Below are positions 1 to 8,521 of a stretch of 42,749 nucleotides of DNA, piece by piece. Numbering within the stretch: position 1 is the first letter of the stretch; every line of letters begins with the position of its first letter. The stretch is from the NCBI GenBank assembly GCA_947626965.1, contig CANQUH010000013.1, forward strand, positions 1 through 42,749, in the 5' to 3' direction. Below the pieces are notes generated by a model, which was given only the letters and a program-made list of their open reading frames with translations, made no database searches and had not been told where the DNA came from. Position numbers and translations under genes: made by a program. The DNA comes from an uncultured Lachnospiraceae bacterium (GTDB taxonomy: Bacteria; Bacillota; Clostridia; Lachnospirales; Lachnospiraceae).

Positions 1-29
1 ATTCCGCGCAGAAAGATGGAGGAGGCGCT

Positions 30-1649
30 ATGGAAAGCAGAAAATATAAGGTCCTGATCGCGGACGACGAGTACTGGACGAGAGAAAAGCTGTGCCGCAT
101 GATCCAGTGGGAGGAGTATTCTCTCGTCTGTCTGGAGCCGGCGCGAGACGGGGAGGAAGTGCTGCGAAGGATGGAGGAAGATAAGCCGGACATCCTGATC
201 ACGGATATCAACATGCCTTACATTGGCGGTGTGGAGCTGCTGCAGACCGTTCAGGAGCGGTATCCGGATGTAATCTCGTTTGTCATCAGCGGGTATGATG
301 ATTTTGATTATGTAAAGGAATCCTTCCTGGCGGGATCGGTTAACTATCTGCTGAAGCCAGTCACAAAGATCGATCTGGCAAACGCGCTCTCAAAGGCGCT
401 TGAGAAGATCAGCGAGAAGCAGAGCCGCAGACTGGAGCTTCAGAAAGCGTCGTCGTTCATTCAGGACAGAGAGTTCAGCCGTCTGCTGGAAAGAAAGGAA
501 ATCCCCTTCCCGGCCGGCAGCGCCTTTGACGGCGATAAGAATTTTCTGCCTGGCGCCGCGTTTGGAGGAGGTCTGGATTTCGCCTCGGCCGGACTTGTAT
601 TGATAAAGATTCACAATATGCGGGAACTGGTCGCGGCAAATCAGTACGACCAGAATCTGCTTTCCTTTTCCGTGAAAAAGAAAATGCGGGAGATCGCAGG
701 GAAGCAGAAAGTATATATTTTTAATCATATTTACCGCTCCAGCGAATTTCTGATTGTAACGGAAGACGATCCGGCCAAGGTTGCGGTTCTCGCGCAGAAG
801 ATGCTGGCTTGTTTTGGAAAACTTACGGATGCCCCGGTGACGGTGGTGGTCAGCGAACAGTCGTATTCGCTGGACAGTCTCTGGCGCGCATATACGCAGG
901 CGATCGCTTCTCTGATGACACGGCGGTACGTCCGTGAAAATCAGCTTCTGTTCTGCAAAGAGCAGGTGCAGGAGCAGAAAAAGAAGCTGGAACTGCGTTT
1001 TGACGATGTGAAGGAGCAGGAGCTGAAGCAGATGCTGCGGAGAAATCAGCAGCAAGAGGCGAAACAGTACGTTCGCAGGCTTCTGAAAGGGGATACACAG
1101 TGGGGATATCTGGAGATGCGGCAGGCCGTGAGCAAGATTGTGAACCTGATCCAGAATCTGTTTTCGGCCGACATGAACGCGCAGGATGCGGTGGCAATGA
1201 CGAATCTGACAGATCTGGCGGACAAGGCGGTGGAACAGCTTGACGCGGACTATCTCTGCGAGGTGTTAGACGGTATTGTCGATTTCGCGTTCTCGATCCG
1301 GCAGGAAGCTGTCCCTGACACGACAAGAGGGCTGATCCGCCGGGCGGCGTCCTACATTGGGGAACATTATTTTGAGGATATCACGCTCTCGTCTCTTGCG
1401 GAGCAGTTTCATGTGGAAAACTCTTATTTTTCGCGTCTGTTCCGGCAGGAAACCGGAGAAAATGTGATGCTGTATATCGCGAAGACGCGCATCCGGAAGG
1501 CGCAGGAATACATGGTGCAAAAAGAACTGAGCCTTACGGAGATTGCGTTTTTGACGGGGTATGACGATTATACGTATTTTAACAAGGTGTTCCGAAAGAT
1601 CACAGGGAAAAGCCCAAGGGATTACCGGGCGCAGCTGGAGGAAAAATGA
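30..1649 (+). CDS. AraC-type two-component response regulator (YesN-like)
   Basis: This 539-residue protein has an N-terminal receiver domain (about residues 6-125) with acidic residues in ADDEYW, a phospho-acceptor Asp in ITDINMP and the conserved Lys in LLKPV. A long middle region of no clear family follows, then a C-terminal AraC double helix-turn-helix (about 435-535, ending with GKSPRDYRAQ). This is the layout of YesN regulators, which act with YesM-type membrane kinases to switch on sugar ABC transporters. The ATG at 30 follows GGAGGAGG at a normal distance. The kinase gene would be expected just upstream, outside the window. The next genes (binding protein, two permeases, alpha-galactosidase) are the likely regulon. 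Family assignment is strong; the signal sensed is unknown. Confidence 0.93.
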   Translation: MESRKYKVLIADDEYWTREKLCRMIQWEEYSLVCLEPARDGEEVLRRMEEDKPDILITDINMPYIGGVELLQTVQERYPDVISFVISGYDDFDYVKESFLAGSVNYLLKPVTKIDLANALSKALEKISEKQSRRLELQKASSFIQDREFSRLLERKEIPFPAGSAFDGDKNFLPGAAFGGGLDFASAGLVLIKIHNMRELVAANQYDQNLLSFSVKKKMREIAGKQKVYIFNHIYRSSEFLIVTEDDPAKVAVLAQKMLACFGKLTDAPVTVVVSEQSYSLDSLWRAYTQAIASLMTRRYVRENQLLFCKEQVQEQKKKLELRFDDVKEQELKQMLRRNQQQEAKQYVRRLLKGDTQWGYLEMRQAVSKIVNLIQNLFSADMNAQDAVAMTNLTDLADKAVEQLDADYLCEVLDGIVDFAFSIRQEAVPDTTRGLIRRAASYIGEHYFEDITLSSLAEQFHVENSYFSRLFRQETGENVMLYIAKTRIRKAQEYMVQKELSLTEIAFLTGYDDYTYFNKVFRKITGKSPRDYRAQLEEK

Positions 1650-1695
1650 ACGAGATTTTTCAAAATAAGCCAACTTTTTTAACCAGTTTTGTCCT

Positions 1696-1724
1696 AGTGG
1701 ATTCAGTAAAAATAATTGTATACT
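1696..1724 (+). promoter_or_regulatory. Possible activator-dependent promoter of the sugar ABC operon
   Basis: A good -10 (TATACT, 1719-1724) lies 51 bases before the binding-protein ATG, but the -35 position holds no TTGACA-like hexamer. This would fit a promoter needing the AraC-type regulator encoded upstream. A short inverted repeat (CAGTA...TACTG) brackets the -10. Assignment is by eye. Confidence 0.4.
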
Positions 1725-1774
1725 GAAACCATCAATATCGCATCGGAAGATGAAAAGAAAGGGAGGCTTTTAAA

Positions 1775-3034
1775 ATGAAGAAAAAATTGCTGTGTACCTG
1801 TATGGCTGCCGCCATGGCGGTAAGTTCTTTCGGGTGCCTGACCATGACGGCTGCCGCGGAGGAAGAGCCGGTTACCTTGACGGTGCTGGCCGGTCAGTCC
1901 ACAACGGACGCAGGCATTGAGGACATGATCGATGAGGCGCTTGCGGAGGCATATCCCAATATCACACTTGAGTGGGAGTGTGTGGACTGGGGCAATGATT
2001 TCCAGCCGAAGATGCAGCAGTACATGCAGTCCGGACTGCCTGATATCATGATCGGAAAGGCACAGGACGTCGCGACGTACGCGCCGCAGGGAATCCTTGC
2101 GGAGATCGGTTCCGAGTATCTGGACGCAGGACTTGACGCCGCGAGAGAGAACGTGACAATCGACGGCAAGACATACGGACTTGTATACAATGCGCTGTAT
2201 CAGGGCGTTTACTACAACAAGGCAATGTTTGAGGAGAACGGCTGGGAGATTCCGACCACGCAGGATGAACTTCAGGCGATCATCGACGACTGCAACGAGA
2301 AGGGAATCACGCCGTTTGCAAGCCATATGGTGGATACCTGGTCGATCGGAAATGTCACGATGCAGTTCATGATGAACGATGTGTTCAACAATGATCCGAC
2401 CTGGGGCGACAAGTTCCGCGCGGGCGAGGTGAGTTTTTCTGACAGCGAAGAAGCGCAGACCGCTTACAACTACAATAAACTGATCTACGATAACACGTAC
2501 GAGGATACATTCTCTCTGGAGCAGACAGACTGCGACGCCAGAATGGTTCTTGGCGAGGCGGCCATGAAGGTTTCCGGTTCCTGGTCTATCCAGAACTTCC
2601 TTGATATCGATGAGAATTTTGACTTTGGTATTTTCCCGTTCCCGAACCAGACCGGAGATTCCAAGCTGATCTTCGAGCCGAACATCACGATCATGACCAG
2701 CGCTTCCACCGAGCATCAGGATGCGGTCAACAAGGTTCTGGAAGTTTTGACGACGAACAAGGATCTGGCAGTCGAGATTTATGACTATACGAAGACGGCG
2801 TCCATGCTCAAGGACGTGACGCCGACATTTGCGAATCCGAGCCAGGAAGATATCGACAAGTATGCCGCCGACGGCATGATCGTCGACGTAACGCTTGGCA
2901 ACAACCAGCTCGTATGGGGCGGTTTCCAGGAGGAGAACGCGAAGGACATCGCTGCATGGCTTCAGGGCGACGCGACATTTGAGGATGCTCTGGCAGCTTC
3001 CGACGGAAGAGTTGACGCGAGCAGTGCAGGCTGA
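1775..3034 (+). CDS. Sugar ABC transporter substrate-binding protein
   Basis: This 419-residue protein is of the extracellular solute-binding family 1 (MalE/MsmE-like). It begins with a typical secretion signal: MKKKLL, a hydrophobic stretch, then TAAAEEE, which could be a signal peptidase I site. A Cys at residue 21 (SSFGC) makes a poor lipobox, so anchoring as a lipoprotein is possible but uncertain. The mature part has the family's ligand-binding features, such as the LPDIMIG stretch and the Trp-rich C-terminal half. The start is supported by GGGAGG before ATG 1775. It is followed by a hairpin and two permeases, with no ATPase gene; such transporters often share an MsmK-type ATPase encoded elsewhere. 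The nearby alpha-galactosidase suggests raffinose-type or melibiose-type ligands (inference). Confidence 0.94.
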   Translation: MKKKLLCTCMAAAMAVSSFGCLTMTAAAEEEPVTLTVLAGQSTTDAGIEDMIDEALAEAYPNITLEWECVDWGNDFQPKMQQYMQSGLPDIMIGKAQDVATYAPQGILAEIGSEYLDAGLDAARENVTIDGKTYGLVYNALYQGVYYNKAMFEENGWEIPTTQDELQAIIDDCNEKGITPFASHMVDTWSIGNVTMQFMMNDVFNNDPTWGDKFRAGEVSFSDSEEAQTAYNYNKLIYDNTYEDTFSLEQTDCDARMVLGEAAMKVSGSWSIQNFLDIDENFDFGIFPFPNQTGDSKLIFEPNITIMTSASTEHQDAVNKVLEVLTTNKDLAVEIYDYTKTASMLKDVTPTFANPSQEDIDKYAADGMIVDVTLGNNQLVWGGFQEENAKDIAAWLQGDATFEDALAASDGRVDASSAG

Positions 3035-3043
3035 GATTTGAAA

Positions 3044-3076
3044 GAGGGGGCTGCCAAAGGGCGGCCCTCATTTTTT
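3044..3076 (+). terminator. Intra-operon hairpin with T-run after the binding-protein gene
   Basis: A GC-rich stem (GAGGG..CTGCC / GGGCGGCCCTC) is followed by six T residues. It lies between the binding-protein gene and the permease genes. Such partial terminators commonly keep binding protein in excess over the permeases; that role is inferred. Confidence 0.75.
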
Positions 3077-3126
3077 CCCGCGGGGTTTTTGATTTGAAGA
3101 ATAAACAAAGGAGGCAGGAAATCTAT

Positions 3127-3993
3127 ATGGAGAAAAAAATGTTCCGCCAGTATCTTCTGCTGGTGATTCCCGGGCTGGTTATTTTTACGATCGGCCTCAT
3201 TGTCCCGCTGTTTCTGTCAGTTCGCTATTCCGTGACGAGCTGGGACGGAATGTCCGTGGAGAAACCGTTTATCGGACTGAAAAATTACATTGATCTGTTT
3301 CATGACAAAGAATTTATCGACGCGTGGTGGTTCACAATAAAATTCACGATCGGCAACACGATCATCCAGAATGTGCTGGCGCTTCTGTTCGCGGTAGCGC
3401 TCGACAGCGGAATCCGTGCGCAGAAGATTTACCGTACGGCGCTTTTCGTGCCCTGTCTGGTCAGCGCGCTGATCGTCGGTTTCGTCTGGCTGAAGATGTT
3501 CTCGAACGTTCTGCCGGCGATCAATGATTTCCTTGGCACAAAGTTTAATTTCCTGCTGTTTGGCAGCAGCGACACGGTGCTTAGCGGTCTTCTGATCGCG
3601 AACAACTGGCAGTGGGTCGGCTACTGGATGCTCATCTATCTGGCCGGACTGCAGTCCGTGCCTGCCGAACTCCATGAGGCGGCGCGCGTGGACGGCGCAA
3701 ACGCAGTACAGCGCTTCTTCCATGTGACGATCCCGATGCTGGCGCCGGCAATCACGATCTGCGTGGTAGGAATCACCACCGGTTCCCTGAAGGTGTATGA
3801 CCTTCTGGTATCGTCCACAAAAGGAGGTCCGGGCAGGGCTTCTACCTCGGTCATCTATCAGACTTATACGACGGCGATCAACGGCCGACAGTACGGCTAT
3901 GGCTCCGCGATGACGGTGACGCTGGTGCTCGCGCTGCTTCTGGTCGCCATGCTGCAGGTAAACACATTGAGAAAGAAGGAGGTGCAGATGTGA
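3127..3993 (+). CDS. Sugar ABC transporter permease, MalF/MsmF type
   Basis: This 288-residue integral membrane protein is a binding-protein-dependent transport permease of the sugar type. It has about six hydrophobic segments and the cytoplasmic EAA loop (ELHEAARVDGANAVQRF) that docks the ATPase. The ATG at 3127 is chosen because AAAGGAGG lies 12 bases upstream; an in-frame TTG at 3094 has no such site and would add 11 polar residues. Its stop codon overlaps the start of the next permease by one base, so the two are probably translationally coupled. Confidence 0.93.
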   Translation: MEKKMFRQYLLLVIPGLVIFTIGLIVPLFLSVRYSVTSWDGMSVEKPFIGLKNYIDLFHDKEFIDAWWFTIKFTIGNTIIQNVLALLFAVALDSGIRAQKIYRTALFVPCLVSALIVGFVWLKMFSNVLPAINDFLGTKFNFLLFGSSDTVLSGLLIANNWQWVGYWMLIYLAGLQSVPAELHEAARVDGANAVQRFFHVTIPMLAPAITICVVGITTGSLKVYDLLVSSTKGGPGRASTSVIYQTYTTAINGRQYGYGSAMTVTLVLALLLVAMLQVNTLRKKEVQM

Positions 3994-4847
3994 TGAAAAA
4001 GAAGAAAGAAAAAGAAGAAATGCCCACAAAGAAAGGCAACTGGCCGGTTCAGATCCTGATGACGTTTGTGGCGATTCTGTATCTCTTTCCGCTCTTTGTG
4101 ATCGTCAATTATTCGTTTAAGACAAAGAAGGAGCTGTATCTGGAAAGTCCGCTGGCGCTTCCGAAGTCCCTCAATCTGGATAACTACAGGGCGGCGTTTG
4201 ACAAACTGAACATGGGCGTGACGTTCCTCAACACGGTTCTGTACACGGCGGTCAGCGTGTTCGTTCTGGCAATTCTCTGCGGAGTCACGGCCTGGGCGAT
4301 CGCCCGCTGCAAACGAAAATTTTTTAAATTCTGTTATGTATATTTTATTGTCGGAATCCTGATTCCCTATCAGGCGCTTTTTCTTCCGATTTATATCATC
4401 GGCTATAAACTTAATTTGACAAATACCCGTTACGGCATTATCTTTATGTATATCGCGACGGGGATTTCGTTCGGCGTTTTCCTGATGACGAGCTTTATGA
4501 ACACGGTGCCGATTGAGCTGGAGGAGTCGGCGCGCATCGACGGCTGTTCAGTTTACCGTACTTACTTCAGCATCGTGCTTCCGCTTTTGAAGCCGGCGAT
4601 GGCGACGCTGATCATCATGCAGGCGTTCCAGATCTGGAACGATTATTTATTAGCGAGCCTCTACGTGAGCCGAAATCAGCTGAAGACGCTGACCGTATCG
4701 ATCTCGTCGCTGTTTTCGGCGCAGTCGAGCGATTATACGACGGCAATGGCGGCGATTGTTATCTCGGTGTTGCCGATTGCGATCCTGTTTATGTCGCTGC
4801 AGAAATACTTTATCAAAGGAATGACTGTAGGAGCGGTGAAAGGATAA
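3993..4847 (+). CDS. Sugar ABC transporter permease, MalG/MsmG type
   Basis: This 284-residue protein is the second permease of the importer. A lysine-rich N-terminus is followed by about six membrane segments and the EAA loop ELEESARIDGCSVYR. The C-terminus (YFIKGMTVGAVKG) is the usual ending of MalG-type permeases. ATG 3993 shares a base with the upstream TGA and is preceded by GAAGGAGG; a GTG one codon earlier is the alternative. It should form the membrane heterodimer with the preceding permease. Confidence 0.93.
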   Translation: MKKKKEKEEMPTKKGNWPVQILMTFVAILYLFPLFVIVNYSFKTKKELYLESPLALPKSLNLDNYRAAFDKLNMGVTFLNTVLYTAVSVFVLAILCGVTAWAIARCKRKFFKFCYVYFIVGILIPYQALFLPIYIIGYKLNLTNTRYGIIFMYIATGISFGVFLMTSFMNTVPIELEESARIDGCSVYRTYFSIVLPLLKPAMATLIIMQAFQIWNDYLLASLYVSRNQLKTLTVSISSLFSAQSSDYTTAMAAIVISVLPIAILFMSLQKYFIKGMTVGAVKG

Positions 4848-4879
4848 TGTGACCGCGGATTGCGGAGAAAGGATTGTTC

Positions 4880-6976
4880 GTGAGTAAAAAGAAGGAATAT
4901 CAGTTTGGGGATATGATACTGTGCTACATCTCAGATGAAGAAGGAAGGACTGGTCTGACGATGTATCCGGCGGACTGTCCCGTCCCGGAAGGGATTGAAA
5001 AGAAAGCGGCGCTGGACCCGCTTGTGCAGGTGAAGCTTGCGGGGGATGTCTACAAGGGAGGCTATGCGCCCGGAAATACGCTGCGCTGCGGCGAGAGCGC
5101 GATGAGTCTGATCTTAAAAGAACAGACGCTTGAAAAAGACGGTGGGCGGCAGTGCGTCAGAACTGTGCTGGAGGATGCGCGCGGATACCGCGCGGTGCAC
5201 ACGGTTTCCTGGGAAGAGGGGGATCCTTTTGTGCGCATGATCTGCATGTATGAGAACCGGAGCGGTCACAGAATTACGTTGGAAATGCTGGAAAGTTTCT
5301 CGCTGACTGGAATTTCGCCTTATCTGCCGGGAGACTGCAGCGGCGATATCATGGTACATAGGCTGCAGTCGCGCTGGAGCCAGGAAGGACGCCTTCTGTC
5401 GCAGTCGGTAGAGGAACTGCAGCTGGAATCGTCCTGGGGGATGGATGCCGTGCGCTGTGAGCGCTTCGGCCAGGTCGGATCAATGCCGGTTGACCATTAT
5501 TTCCCGTTCCTCGCGGTGGAGGATACGAAAACACATGTGTTCTGGGGCGCACAGCTGGCGCATCCGGCATCCTGGCAGATGGAGATCTACCGGGTCGATG
5601 AGAACATCGCAGTCAGCGGCGGTCTGGCGGATCGGGAGTTCGGTCACTGGATGAAGTACCTGGAATCGGGGGAGAGTTTTACCGGGCCGGAGGCCATCGT
5701 CTCTGTGGCCCACACTGGATCCATCGACGCGTTCTGCCAGCGTCTCACTCAGTCGGGAGAGAAGGCGGCTGACGCGGCGCCTGAATCGGAGCAGGAGCTT
5801 CCTGTCATTTTCAACGAGTACTGTACGACCTGGGGCGATCCTTCCCATGAGAAGATCACAGAGATTCTGAAGGCGATTCACGGGAAAGGATTTTCTTATT
5901 TTGTAATCGACTGCGGCTGGTACAAGGCGGATGGCGTTCCGTGGGACATCAGCATGGGCGATTATATCCCTTCAAGGACGCTGTTCCCGGAGGGCCTGGG
6001 GAAGACCGTGGAAGCGATAAACGCGGAGGGTATGAAAGCAGGTATCTGGTTTGAGATTGAGAACGTTGGCCACGCTTCGGACGCGTTCCATCTGACAGAG
6101 CATCTGCTGAAGCGTGACGGACAGCCTCTCACGACAGTGCGCCGCCGTTTCTGGGATATGACGGATCCCTGGGTGCGGGATTATCTGAGGGAGCGCGTGA
6201 CAGGAACTCTGAAAAAATATGGTTTTGAATATATGAAGGTGGATTATAATGATACGATCGGCATCGGCTGCGACGGTGCGGAATCCCAGGGAGAAGGGCT
6301 GCGCCGGAACATGGCCGCAACGATGGACTTTTTTGAGGAAGTGAAACGGGAGATTCCCGGAATCGTTCTGGAGAACTGTGCCTCCGGCGGACACCGTCTC
6401 GAGCCGGGCTTTATGGCGGCAACCTCGATGGCTTCCTTCTCGGACGCACACGAGTGCGTGGAGATTCCAATTATCGCGGCGAACCTGCACCGCGCGATTC
6501 TGCCGCGGCAGAGCCAAATCTGGGCTGTCATCCGCGAGACGGACAGCTTGAAACGCATCGCGTACTCCGTGGCAAATACGTTTCTCGGAAGAATGTGCCT
6601 GTCCGGCGACGTGACGCATCTGACGAATGAGCAGTGGGATGTGATTGATCGCGGCATCGCGTTCTACCGCAGAATCGCGCCGGTCATCAAAAAAGGACAG
6701 ACATTCTGGATGAGTCCGCAGATTGAGCGCATCCGCCATCCCGAAGGGTGGCAGGGGATCGTGCGTCTCGGTGCGGATGGAAATGCGTTTGCCCTGATCC
6801 ACACCTTTGGCGGCGAATATCCCGAAACGTTGGAACTGACACTGCCCGAGGGAGCGCCGCAGAAGATCGGAGGAATTTATTCCGATACGGATGTGGATGT
6901 CTGGATTGAGAACGGAAAGCTGTACTGCAGGCCGGGGGATAATTGGCGGGCGGTCGCGGTGTATCTGGAAAAATAA
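4880..6976 (+). CDS. Alpha-galactosidase, glycoside hydrolase family 36
   Basis: This roughly 698-residue enzyme hydrolyses terminal alpha-1,6-galactose from raffinose-family sugars or melibiose. An N-terminal beta-rich domain (about 1-300) precedes a TIM barrel with the GH36 signatures: DCGWY, the nucleophile Asp in KVDYND (about residue 455) and the acid/base Asp in SDAHE (about 520). No signal peptide is visible, so it should act in the cytoplasm on imported oligosaccharides. GTG 4880 is preferred because AAAGGA lies six bases upstream; a TTG at 4874 would abut that site. It is the last gene of the transporter operon. Confidence 0.93.
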   Translation: MSKKKEYQFGDMILCYISDEEGRTGLTMYPADCPVPEGIEKKAALDPLVQVKLAGDVYKGGYAPGNTLRCGESAMSLILKEQTLEKDGGRQCVRTVLEDARGYRAVHTVSWEEGDPFVRMICMYENRSGHRITLEMLESFSLTGISPYLPGDCSGDIMVHRLQSRWSQEGRLLSQSVEELQLESSWGMDAVRCERFGQVGSMPVDHYFPFLAVEDTKTHVFWGAQLAHPASWQMEIYRVDENIAVSGGLADREFGHWMKYLESGESFTGPEAIVSVAHTGSIDAFCQRLTQSGEKAADAAPESEQELPVIFNEYCTTWGDPSHEKITEILKAIHGKGFSYFVIDCGWYKADGVPWDISMGDYIPSRTLFPEGLGKTVEAINAEGMKAGIWFEIENVGHASDAFHLTEHLLKRDGQPLTTVRRRFWDMTDPWVRDYLRERVTGTLKKYGFEYMKVDYNDTIGIGCDGAESQGEGLRRNMAATMDFFEEVKREIPGIVLENCASGGHRLEPGFMAATSMASFSDAHECVEIPIIAANLHRAILPRQSQIWAVIRETDSLKRIAYSVANTFLGRMCLSGDVTHLTNEQWDVIDRGIAFYRRIAPVIKKGQTFWMSPQIERIRHPEGWQGIVRLGADGNAFALIHTFGGEYPETLELTLPEGAPQKIGGIYSDTDVDVWIENGKLYCRPGDNWRAVAVYLEK

Positions 6977-7013
6977 TTTAAATTGTTAACGTTAAAGACA
7001 GTAAAATTTCAAA

Positions 7014-7042
7014 TTGCACTTTCTGTCGAATTATGGTAATAT
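7014..7042 (+). promoter_or_regulatory. Promoter of type I toxin mRNA
   Basis: TTGCAC, 17 bases, TAATAT, with a TG extension before the -10 (TGGTAATAT). The transcript should start near 7049, about 150 bases before the toxin start codon. Confidence 0.8.
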
Positions 7043-7202
7043 TTTTGGGACTACCAGGATGGTAGGCGGTTAGCCCTCCCACGGAGGGACTGTGTCCTGC
7101 ACTCTGTTTCGGTCGATGCAAAACCTGCGTCTACCGGGCGTAGTGTGCCCCTCCGATTACATAGAAATCCGCAAGGAAATCTGGAAAAGGAGGGCTGAGC
7201 TT

Positions 7203-7301
7203 ATGGATATTTTAGATCTGATTGCAGTGTTAAGCTTCGGATTGACCTGCTTTGGAATAGGATACTCTATCGGTAAGGATAGCAACAAGACACAAAAATA
7301 A
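7203..7301 (+). CDS. Holin-like type I toxin peptide (32 aa)
   Basis: This 32-residue peptide begins MDILDLIAVLSF, carries one hydrophobic membrane segment (about 5-23) and ends in a polar tail (GKDSNKTQK). It matches the putative holin-like toxin group (Pfam Hol_Tox; TxpA/BsrG-like), whose members damage the membrane. ATG 7203 follows AAGGAGGGCT. The leader segment UUAGCCCUCC at 7070-7079 can pair over ten positions (one G-U) with this ribosome site at 7189-7198, so translation is probably blocked in the full transcript. A convergent antisense RNA shares its terminator. Family membership comes from the peptide pattern plus the gene arrangement; toxicity is inferred. Confidence 0.82.
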   Translation: MDILDLIAVLSFGLTCFGIGYSIGKDSNKTQK

Positions 7302-7332
7302 CCGCCCCCGACCAAAGGATGCGGTTATTTTT
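7294..7332. terminator. Bidirectional terminator shared by toxin and antitoxin RNAs
   Basis: The arms AAAAATAACCGC (7294-7305) and GCGGTTATTTTT (7321-7332) are perfectly complementary, giving a T-run on both strands. The toxin stop codon lies inside the left arm. Two convergent RNAs would overlap here by about 39 bases. Confidence 0.9.
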
Positions 7333-7408
7333 AGCATTTAACTAATCGGGCTAACCGTCTATCGGTAGCTCCTACAGGGCATCTGTTAGCGCAGATGTCC
7401 TTTCTTTT
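7294..7408 (-). ncRNA. Antitoxin RNA of the type I module
   Basis: A transcript of about 115 bases is predicted from the promoter at 7415-7443 to the shared terminator. It has no sizeable open frame. It contains a 5' hairpin (CATCTG/CAGATG) and the sequence CGGTTAGCCC, which is identical to a segment of the toxin leader. By pairing it could overlap the toxin mRNA 3' end and also reach the toxin ribosome site. Confidence 0.75.
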
Positions 7409-7414
7409 ATGTCT

Positions 7415-7443
7415 AATATACCACAATCTCCAGAGTACCGCAA
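7415..7443 (-). promoter_or_regulatory. Promoter of antitoxin RNA
   Basis: Read on the minus strand: TTGCGG, 17 bases, TATATT, with a TG extension (TGGTATATT). It mirrors the toxin promoter in layout. Confidence 0.78.
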
Positions 7444-7487
7444 GTATTTTTCAGCGATTGTTCGGCTGTTCGATTGTTCAGAAGCGG

Positions 7488-7517
7488 TTGACGCGCCGAA
7501 AGGAAATGGGGTAATAT
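7488..7517 (+). promoter_or_regulatory. Promoter of the 59-aa protein gene
   Basis: TTGACG, 18 bases, TAATAT. The transcript would start about 45 bases before the ATG at 7570. Confidence 0.6.
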
Positions 7518-7569
7518 TAAACAGAAGAAGTTTTCCGTTTAGCAACAGAATCAGAAAAGAGACTGTATT

Positions 7570-7749
7570 ATGATCAAAACATTCATTATTAATAAGGGAC
7601 AAAAGCCAACAGAAGAACAGCTGCGGGAAATAGCAGAGGCAAAAAAGTATCCGATTATATTTGATGAAGATTGTCCAGAGCTGTCACCGGCCATGCATAA
7701 AGCATTCAGAAGCTCGGTAATTCAGAGAAACAGAAAGAAAAATGCCTGA
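7570..7749 (+). CDS. Small conserved-looking protein of unknown function (59 aa)
   Basis: This 59-residue protein begins MIKTFIINKGQKPTEEQ, has a central acidic patch (IIFDEDCPELSPAM) and a basic tail (QRNRKKNA). It is soluble, with no signal or membrane segment. I recall similar small proteins from Clostridia, some near toxin genes, but cannot name a family, so an antitoxin role is only a guess. It has its own promoter; the ribosome site (AGAAAAGAG) is weak. The decayed AAA-ATPase gene follows at 7831. Confidence 0.6.
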   Translation: MIKTFIINKGQKPTEEQLREIAEAKKYPIIFDEDCPELSPAMHKAFRSSVIQRNRKKNA

Positions 7750-7830
7750 AACAGCAGACGTATGTCACCCGGAAATTATGATAAATTTTATCGAAAAAGA
7801 TTCCCGAACAAAAAGGAGGATGAGGACAGG

Positions 7831-8420
7831 ATGGCAAAAATGAACCTTCCATATGGGATTGATGATTTTGCGAAAGTGCGGTCCGGCGGCTGTTATTACG
7901 TTGACAAAACCGGTTTTATCAGGGAACTGCTGAGCGAGACCTTTGCCGTAAATCTGATTACCCGTCCCCGCCGTTTCGGGAAAACGCTCACAATGAGCAT
8001 GCTCGCGGAGTTCTTTGATATCCAAAAGGAAAGCAGCGGGCTTTTTGAAGGCCTTGAGATTGTGGAAGATACCGCTTTGTGTTCGGCCTGGATGAATCAG
8101 TGGCCGGTGCTGTTCCTCACGCTGAAGGATGTGGATGGAAGACAGTTTGAGACAGCCTATGGGCTGCAGCAGAAGATGTGGTGAAGGAGCCGGAGCGCAG
8201 ACGCGCGATTGTGATTGAGGTCAAATGGCCTGGACGGGAAGGTTCAGATCTTGAAAAGGAATGTATTGCGGCGCTGGCGCAGATTGAGAAGAAACAGTAT
8301 AAGAGAAACCTTCAGCTGGAAGGCTATACGGCCATTCTCTGTTATGGAGCAGCCTTTCTCGGAAAAACGTGCCTGATCAGGCTGGCGGAAAAGGAGACAT
8401 GCAGAAGCGGCGGACAGTAA
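7831..8420 (+). pseudogene. AAA-ATPase/PD-(D/E)XK family gene with large internal deletion
   Basis: The 5' part (7831-8184) encodes the start of an AAA-ATPase-like protein (PF09820 type): MNLPYGIDDF, YYVDKTGFI and the Walker A-like RPRRFGKT. It stops after GLQQKMW. The next piece (about 8178-8420), in another frame, encodes the family's C-terminal nuclease-like segment (IVIEVKW, KQYKRNL, YTAILCYG). Intact members are about 550 residues, so roughly 350 codons of the middle are missing and the ends are joined out of frame. The gene is dead as a full protein. The family is widespread in gut Clostridia and Bacteroidetes and poorly understood. Confidence 0.85.
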
Positions 8421-8521
8421 AAACTGGCAGTACAGTCACCGGGCAGCCGATCATTCGGCCAATGCGGATGACCAGGATCGAGACATAACCGGGAATTTGA
8501 AGAAAGAGGTGTGAATGCTGT

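Noticed and set aside
1703..2716. A 337-codon open frame on the minus strand opposite the binding-protein gene
   Set aside because: It lies wholly inside a clear solute-binding protein gene, has no recognisable motif and reflects codon bias of the true gene.
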